A stretch of DNA of 28,657 bases, taken from assembly GCA_014904845.1 (NCBI GenBank), contig MU119684.1:1-28657 (forward strand), given 5' to 3'. The notes under the pieces are model-generated. The model was not told the DNA's origin, made no database searches, and saw only the letters and a list, made by a program, of their open reading frames with translations. Numbering within the stretch: the first letter of the stretch is position 1; each line of letters starts with the position of its first letter. The position numbers were made by a program, and so were the translations under genes. Of the stretch, positions 20,481 through 28,657 are shown in pieces. The stretch comes from Acephala macrosclerotiorum (lineage: Eukaryota > Ascomycota > Leotiomycetes > Helotiales > Mollisiaceae).

Positions 20481-23400
20481 AATATTATTATTCAATTTTA
20501 TTACAATATAAAATTTATTAATCGATATAACGAATAAAAACTTAAATAAAATACTAATTAATATATTTACTATATTTAATATTAAATATTATAAATAAAA
20601 CTAATATACGAATTATATTATATAAAAATATTTTAAAAATAATTTCGATAAATAAACGAAAAATACGTTTTTTAAAATAATATTAATTTTTATTCAAGAA
20701 TTATAAAATATATTATACGAACGAAAAATATAATTATTAAAAAACGAGAAAAAAATTATAAAAATACTCGAAAAAATTATTATAAATAAAAAAAACACTA
20801 TAAATAAATTAAAAAAATAATAATAAATTAATTAATAAATAAAAATAAATTTTATATTTATTTTAAATAGAATTCGATTAATATCGAAAAAAAACTCGTT
20901 TAAAATAATTTATTTTTACGATTATAACGTTTTTAAATTTTAAATATTTTAAATATTCAATTTTATAAAATTCGAATTTTAAATATATAGTATTTTAATA
21001 TATAATTTTCAAATATTCAATTTTTAAATCGATAATTTTATTAATTAATATATTAATAAAATAATTTATAAATTAAAAAAATTTAAACTTTAATTAAAAT
21101 ATTTAATTAAACAATAATTTTTAATATTAAAATATAAATTTTTTACGATTATTATTTTAAAATTAAATTATTAAAAAATTAATATAATAAAATATTTTTT
21201 ATTATATTTAAAAATCGTACGAGTTTATTTTATTATAATAAAATCGTAAAAAAAATTTAAATATATTTTAAAATGAATAAAAATCGATAATTGTATATAT
21301 TTTTATAAAAAAAATTTATATTACTATAAATTATTATTATTAATTAATCGAAAATTAAATTAAAATATTTTTAATTATTTTTTCGATTAATTCTAATAAA
21401 TTTAATATAATTTATCAAGCGAATATTATATAAAATATAATTTTTAAAATTAAATTATTAATATTTATAAAAATATCGAAAAATATAATTTTATATTTTA
21501 TAAATTTATAAATACGTTCGAAAGTATTTATATTAAATTACGATTTGCGATTAATATTATAATACGTTTATAAAAAACGTAATAATATAATAATAATTTC
21601 AATTGTAACTTTTAAAAAAATTAAAAAAATTATAATAAAATCGATTAAAATTAAATTAATCGAATATACGAAAAATATAATAAAAAATAAAAACGTAAAA
21701 TAATTTTAATTTAATAAAAAAAAATAAAAAAAAATTGTAAAATTATAATAATTATTACGTGAATTGTAATTATTAAAAGAAATTTTATTAAAAAAAAATA
21801 TTATATTTATAATAAATCAAATTATTAATTAATAAAATATATAATAAAAATAATAATAAATATATTTTAAATTTCAATAATATATTTAATATATTATTAA
21901 TTATAATATTATAATAATTTATTATTAAAATATTTTTATTAAATATAAAAATATAAAAAAGTTTTCGAAAAACGATAAAATTTAAAAAATCGATTAATTA
22001 TTAATAAATATAAAAATAAAAAACGTAGATAAAAATTATTTTATTAAATTGAAAAAAATTAATAATATTTAAATAATTAATTTACGCGTTATATTATTAT
22101 GAAAAAAAATATATTTAATTTATTATTATAATAATTCGATAAAAGTTTAATATTTATATTCGAAAATTATTATTCGTTTAAAATTTTTTAAAAAATTATA
22201 TTAAATAAAAAAATTATAAAAATATTAATTATTAATTAATTATAATTTCGAGCGCTATAAAAAATCGATAATAGAATTTAATTAAACGTATTAACGATTA
22301 ATATTTATAAAATTCGATTTAATAAAAAAATTATATTATTATAAAAAATAATTTAAATTAATATATTTTTACTTTATATTTAAAATATAAATAAAATAAA
22401 AATAAAATTGTTTTAATTGTATAAAAATAAAATTATTTATAAATATTATTATATTAATAAAAAAAGAATTTAATTTAAAATTATTTTATTAAAATCGAAT
22501 TGTAATAATTATATTAACGATTCGATTATTTATTAATACGATATTTATTAAAAAAATTTTAACGTATAAATTACGACGTAAATATTAAATATTATTATTA
22601 CTATTAAATATATAGTAAATTATTTAAAAAATTTAAATTTATTTTATAAAACGATTATAAATATTTTATATTTAAATAGAAAATCGATTTTATAAATAAT
22701 AAATTTAATAATAATAATTAAAATTAAAAAAAAATATTTATCGAAATTTATAATAATATATAAAAAATAAAAAAATATTATATTTTATTATAATAAGTTT
22801 ATAAAATTATTCGAAATAAAATTATTAATAAATAAATTAATAAAAAATTAATTTTATAAATAATAATTAAAATAATAAACAATTTAATAAATTTAAACGA
22901 AATTGTATTTATATTATTAATTTTTAAAATATATTTTAAAATAATTATCGAAAACGCGTTATTTTTATTAGTAATTAAAAAAATTAAAAAAATTTGTATA
23001 ATTACTAAAGAAATACGACGTTTATACGTTAAATATTAAATTACGAACGCGTTTATAATAAGAAATAATTCGAATACGAAATTTATTTTAAATTTATTAA
23101 TTTTTTTAAACGTACGTATTACGAGAAACTTTATTTTCTTATATATTAGTACTTCGAGTATTAATTTAATTACGTATTACGAATTATATAATTCGTAATA
23201 GTACTTTTTAATTGAATTAAACTTTTTATTACTATTGTAATATTATTATATATACGTAATAATACGCGTTTAATAAAATTTTTTTTTAAAAAAAACTATA
23301 TAAATTATTAATAATAAACGAGAAAATATATATAATTAATATATTTTATAAATCGATTAAATTTTATATAATAATAATTAAATCGTATTATATAAAAAAA

Positions 23401-26180
23401 TTATTTTTTATATTTTTTTCGTTTAATAAATTAAATTAAAAAAATTTAAATAATAAATTACTAATAAAATAATATAATCGAAAACGATCCAAAAAATTAT
23501 AGAATAATAAAAAAATATTTAATAAAAAACTACGATAAAATAAACGTTATTAATTCGTTAAAAACGAAAACGATAATAAAATTTTTAATAATACGTTTAT
23601 TTTTATTATTAGAAATAAAAATAAAGTATTTATAACGTTTATAATAATTAAAAAAAAAATCGATAAAAAGTTTTTATTATAATAACAAAAAGAAAATATA
23701 ATTATTATATTTAAAATATCGTTTGAAATATTTTAATAAAAAGAAATTAATAATTTAATTATAAAAAAAATATTTTAATTCTTTAAATTCGATTTTATTA
23801 AATATATTAAAATTCGTAATTTTAATTCAAAATTAATTAATAAAATTAAAAATAAAACTATCGATAATTCGTATAAAAAATTAAAATTAATAATTTAAAA
23901 ATATAACGATAAAAAAAAATTAATTAACGAATTATTATTATATTAATATTTTTTTTTAATTTAATTTTTAAATAAAATAATTAAAATATAATTTTATAAT
24001 ATTACGTAAATATATATATAATCGATAATTAATTTTTAACGATTAATATTCGCGTATTTATTAAAATAAATTTATTATTTTTATTTATTAAATATTATTA
24101 TAATAATATTAAAATTATTATATAAAATAATAAAAATAAAAATATATTAATAAATTACATATTATAAATATTAAAAAAGAAAATTATTAATAATTACGTT
24201 TATATACAATTTTTATTTTTTAATTATAATTAAAAAAAATATTTAATATTATCAAAATATAAACGAATAATACGTTTATATTAATAAAAAAAAATATTTT
24301 AATTTCGAAAAAAATTAATTTAAAAAAATTAAATTCGTAATAAAAATTAAAATAATTTTTATATTAAATCTTTTATTAATTTTTAATAAATATATATTAA
24401 TTTAATATAAAAAAATAATTTAATTATAATAAAAAAATTAAAATAAAAAATTTAAATTATTAAATATATAAATCGAATATAAAAAATAATATATTTAAAA
24501 TATTTATATTATTATAATTTATTAATTTGAAATGATTTTCGATTTATTTATTATTATTTAATATTAAAATTCAATTAATAATAAAATTATTATATTAAAT
24601 AAAAAATTAAAATAAAAAATAAAAAATTTAAAGCGAAGATTTAAATATATTATTTTAAATTTATTAATAATAAAAATTTTCATTTTCATCGATAAATCGT
24701 TTGTAAATAAAAAAAAATTTAATTTTTAAATTAAATATAAAATTATTTTTATAAACGAAAATAAAAAAAATAATAAAAAATTCGAAATTAAATTTTATTT
24801 ATTTATTATAATTTTATTAAAAATAAACGAATTATTAAAAATATATAAAATAAAAAAAAATTCGATATAATAATAATAATCGAAATTATTATAAATATAA
24901 TTATAAAATAATTCGATTTTTTTAATATTTTAATAATCGTATATATTAATTTGTATTTATTTTACAAATATTTAATTAAATTTAAAATGATTAAAAAAAA
25001 ATATTTAATAATTAATATTATAATTTTACGATAATTATACGAACGAAAAAAACTACAAAAAATTAAATAAATTAATAATTAAAATAATTCGACGTATATT
25101 ATAATAAAATTAATTTTTAATAAAATTTAAAAAAAAAATTTAAATATTAATTATTTTAAAATACGAATAAAAAAAATAAATTAAAAAAATAAAAAATAAT
25201 AAAAAAAAATAAATAAAAAAATATTTGTTTTAATATTATTATTATTTAAAATTTTAAATTAAAAATAAAAATAAAATTTGAAATTTGAAATTTATAAATT
25301 TCAACGAATTTTAAAAATAATATTAATAAATTAATATTATTTCTAGTATTTAATTATATGATTTTTATTTTTTTAATATTTTTATTTGTATTAAAATTAA
25401 TAAGTTTTATATATTTATAATATATAATAAAATTAGAGTTTTAACGACGTTTCGCGCTTTTTAATATATTAAAAAAACAAATAAAAATTATAAAAATTAA
25501 TATATTCGCTTAAATCTCGTTTAAATCGCGCTTATTTTTAATTAACTTTTATAATATATTAAATTTTATTATTTAATTATATTAAAATTATATATAAAAT
25601 TAAATAAAAAATTAATAAAAAATTATTTTAAATTTAATAAAAATTAAATATTATATAAAATAAAATTATATATTATTTTAATATTTATATAATTAATAAA
25701 TATATTAATTATAATAAATTAAAAAATAAAATAAAATTATAAATTTTTTAAAAATAATATTTTTTATATATATTTAAAAAATTTAATTTAATAAATAATT
25801 TTATTTTTTTTAATTATAATTATTAATTTTATTTATATATTATATTAAATTATAAAAACAAATTATAATATATTATATATATTATAAAATTTAAAAATAA
25901 TTTTAAATTTATATTAAAAACGAATTTTTAAATAAAAAATTTTTTATATTATTATTTATTATTTAATTAAAAATATATTAATTTTAAAATTAATATTTAT
26001 ATAAATAAAAATTAAAATTAAATTTTTTTTATTTTTTTATTAATAAATTTTATATTTGAAATTTTTAACATATTAATTTTTTTAATTATTTTTAAATAAT
26101 ATAATTTTTTTTATTTATTTAAATACGTATTAATTATTATATATTAAAAAAAATTTAATATAATATAAAAAAGTAATAAA

Positions 26181-26425
26181 ATACAAAGCAAAAAAGTTCA
26201 ATCGTAGATCAGTTCGTTTCAATTAATAAACTAGACTCATTCGAAGTAATTCGTAATTCGTAAATCAATCAATCAATTAATTAGAGTAGAAATAGAAAGA
26301 TTGTTAATTAGTCTATAGTAAGCGAAAGCTCATTATGTACTAGAAAACACGTGACTAGTACTGCTCTCGAAACTAGTGATTTACAAGGATTTTTGAAAAG
26401 AGAGTATATAGTCTTACTATAATAT
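26181..26425. other. Island of near-normal composition in AT block B, possible LTR-like fragment
   Basis: About 245 nt with ordinary dinucleotides in the middle of nearly pure A/T. It contains TAATTCG repeated (about 26247-26260), AATC repeats (26263-26274), CACGTGACTAGTAC at 26348-26361, a second ACTAGT at 26372-26377, and GAGTATATAGTC at 26402-26413, which resembles a TATA box. It has no coding frame. An LTR or solo-LTR fragment is one possible explanation, but neither terminal TG/CA ends nor a target-site duplication could be identified. Confidence 0.5.
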
Positions 26426-28657
26426 TAATAATAATAATAATAATTAAAAATTATAATTTTTTTTTTATATATATTATTTAATAATAATATTTATATTAAA
26501 TTTTATATAATTAAAAATTAAATATATAATTATTATATAACGTTTATTATTAATAATTTATTAATAAATAATTAATATATAATATTTTTTAAAATAAATT
26601 TTTAAAACTTTTAATTAAATAATTATATAAAAAATTTATTAAAATATATTAAAAAAATAATAAATAAAAAAATAATTTTAAAAATAATATTATTTTTAAA
26701 ATTTAATTATATAAAGTTTATATAAATTATATATTAATATAATAATTATATTTTTTAATTAATTAATATATATTTTTATAAATTGTTTTAATAATTATCA
26801 AATATAATAAAAATTTAAAAATTTAAATAATTATAATTTTTTTATTAATTTTTTATTTATTAATTTAAAAATAATTTTTTATATATTTTATAAAAATTGT
26901 ATTATTAAATATTATATAATTTAATATATTAATAAACAATTTTAAACGATTTTTTTAAAAATTTTAAATTATAATTTTAAATTAAAATTAAAAAAATTGT
27001 AAATTAATTTAAATAAAATATAAATTTTTATTAAAAATATAATTAAAATATTTTAATATTTTTTATTATATTAAAAAAATTATTAATTATATATATTTAA
27101 ATAAATGAAATTTAATATTAAATATAATAATAATATTAAAAATAATCTATATATTTTTTAATTATATTATAATTATAATATAATTATTTATTAATTTTAT
27201 TATTATATTATAATATTAATATAATAATATATATTAAAATTAATATAAAATTTAAAAAAATATTTATATTTTAAATTTTAAATTTAATTTTATTAATTAA
27301 ATATAAAATAATAAAATTTAAATTAAAAAAAATATTTATATAAAAAATATATATTTAATTTTTTTTAATATTTAAAATTTTAATTACGTTTTTTTTAATT
27401 TACGTTTATTACGTATAATAAAAAAATTATAAATATTTATTTTAATTTATTTTATTATAATAAAAACAAATATAAAAAATTAAATAATTAATTATTTTAA
27501 ATAAATTTTATAAATTAAAATTTAAATTAAATTTATAATAAAAATTTAAATAAATAATATTTATTATTTAATAATTAAATTAATATTAAATTTAAAAAAT
27601 ATTAATTTAAAAATATATTAAAAATTTAAAAATATTATTAAAATAAAAATCAAATTAATTTAAAATATTAATAATTAAAATAAAATTATTTATTTAATTA
27701 ATAATAATAAAAAATTAATATTATAAATAATATTTTTAATTATAATTATTTGTTTAAAAGAATTATTAAATATATAAAAATTAAATTCAAAATATTATAT
27801 ATTTTAATAATATATTAAAATAAAAAAACAAAAATTTAATAAAATATTATATATATTTAATAAATTTTGAAAAATATTTAATATTAATTTTATTATATTA
27901 TTTAATTTATTAAAAAAAAAACGTAATATAAAATAATTAAAATAATTATTTTAAAAAAAATATTATATTAATAAAAAAATAAATTATTAATTTATAAAAA
28001 AATTTTTAAATAAAAAATTTAATAATAAAATATATTTTAATTATAAAAAATAAATTTTTATAATAAATTATTAAATTTTTTTAATGTATAAAAAAAAATT
28101 AAAAAATTTAATAATAAAAATAAATTAAAAATTTTTTAATTAAAAACGATATATTTTATTTAATTAAAAAATTTTTAAATTAATATATTATTAAATATAA
28201 ATATAATTATTATATTTATTATAAAATTTAATTAAAATTTATATTAATAATAATAAAAAACGATTTTAATATTTTAATAATTTTAATATTTAAATTTTTA
28301 CAAAATATAAATAATATAAAAAATTATATAAATTATTAATAATAATAAACGAAAAATATATTATATAATTATTTTATAAATTAATTATAATTAAATTATA
28401 TTTTTGAAAATTATTTAAAAAATAAAAAACAAAAAAGAATAAAAATATTATAAAAAATTAAAAATTAAAATAATAATAATAATAATTATTATTTAATTTA
28501 AATATAAAAAATAAATTTAAATATATAATTTATTTTAAATAATAATATTTTAAATTTATATATTTTTAATAATATAATTAATAAAATATAATATTTATTA
28601 TAATAATAATTTTTTTAAAATTTTAATTAAACGAAATTTTTATTCGTTTTATAATAA

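Larger units (their letters stand above)
18395..28657. other. AT-rich hypermutated block B, running to the window end
   Basis: More than 10 kb with almost no G or C and no meaningful open reading frame on either strand. It begins about 65 nt after the GH3 stop codon. Some stretches (for example 27961-28020) contain no G or C at all. Where C and G remain they lie mostly within CpG, especially between about 19.5 and 25.5 kb. This fits an array or nest of RIP-mutated transposons; a centromeric or subtelomeric position is possible but unproven. No element type can be named. The sparse patches that keep other dinucleotides are listed separately. Confidence 0.88.

Noticed and set aside
13530..26425. 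The two islands (13.5 kb and 26.2 kb) as a pair of LTRs
   Set aside because: Apart from CACGTG and a short TAGTTTATTAA-like match in reverse orientation, no alignment was found, and an intact GH3 gene lies between them.
18395..28657. AT-rich block as mitochondrial DNA inserted in the nucleus
   Set aside because: No mitochondrial gene, rRNA or tRNA likeness is visible; CpG-biased residue and lack of any frame fit RIP better.
18395..28657. AT-rich block as a centromere
   Set aside because: Size and composition are compatible, but no sequence feature is decisive without CENP-A or chromosome-scale data.

Overview
The window looks like nuclear DNA of a filamentous ascomycete (Pezizomycotina). 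The reasons are many short introns of about 48-78 nt with GT...AG ends, a RAD6 orthologue of exactly 151 codons, a fungal-type kinesin-1 heavy chain, a HET-domain gene relic, and long AT-rich blocks of the kind left by repeat-induced point mutation (RIP). I cannot fix the genus from sequence alone. A Leotiomycete is a guess only.

Layout. Positions 1-12.8 kb are ordinary gene-rich DNA: a seven-helix membrane protein of unknown function (790-1725, +); a small YGPQ-repeat protein with a cysteine-rich C-terminal anchor (2712-3221, +); a mitochondrial-type acetyl-CoA acetyltransferase in three exons (4985-3578, -); the ubiquitin-conjugating enzyme Rad6/Ubc2 in four exons (5548-6176, +), divergent from the thiolase; the kinesin-1 heavy chain in three exons (6793-9670, +); a chitin-binding (hevein-type), Ser/Thr-rich, membrane-anchored protein whose frame appears broken at a splice junction (10481-11322, +); and a broken HET-type gene on the minus strand (12463-11474).

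Positions 12.8-14.6 kb are a nearly pure A/T block with one unmutated island. It is followed by about 0.7 kb of normal DNA with an 18-nt minisatellite. A complete 12-exon GH3 beta-glucosidase gene (15315-18329, +) follows, with a signal peptide and catalytic motifs. About 65 bp after its stop codon a second AT-rich block begins and runs to the window end (about 10.2 kb) without any open reading frame. The intact CAZyme gene is therefore an isolated gene between two hypermutated blocks, a 'two-speed' arrangement.

The genes do not form one pathway. Three (thiolase, Rad6, kinesin) are housekeeping genes. The chitin-binding, HET and GH3 genes are accessory (cell wall or chitin, self/non-self recognition, plant glycan breakdown) and lie next to the AT-rich DNA. 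The most interesting signal is the mutation pattern in the AT blocks. The surviving C and G bases sit mostly inside CpG, and a 27-nt direct repeat at 13.7 kb preserves one original and one mutated copy side by side. I found no RNA gene, CRISPR array or intact transposase/reverse transcriptase.
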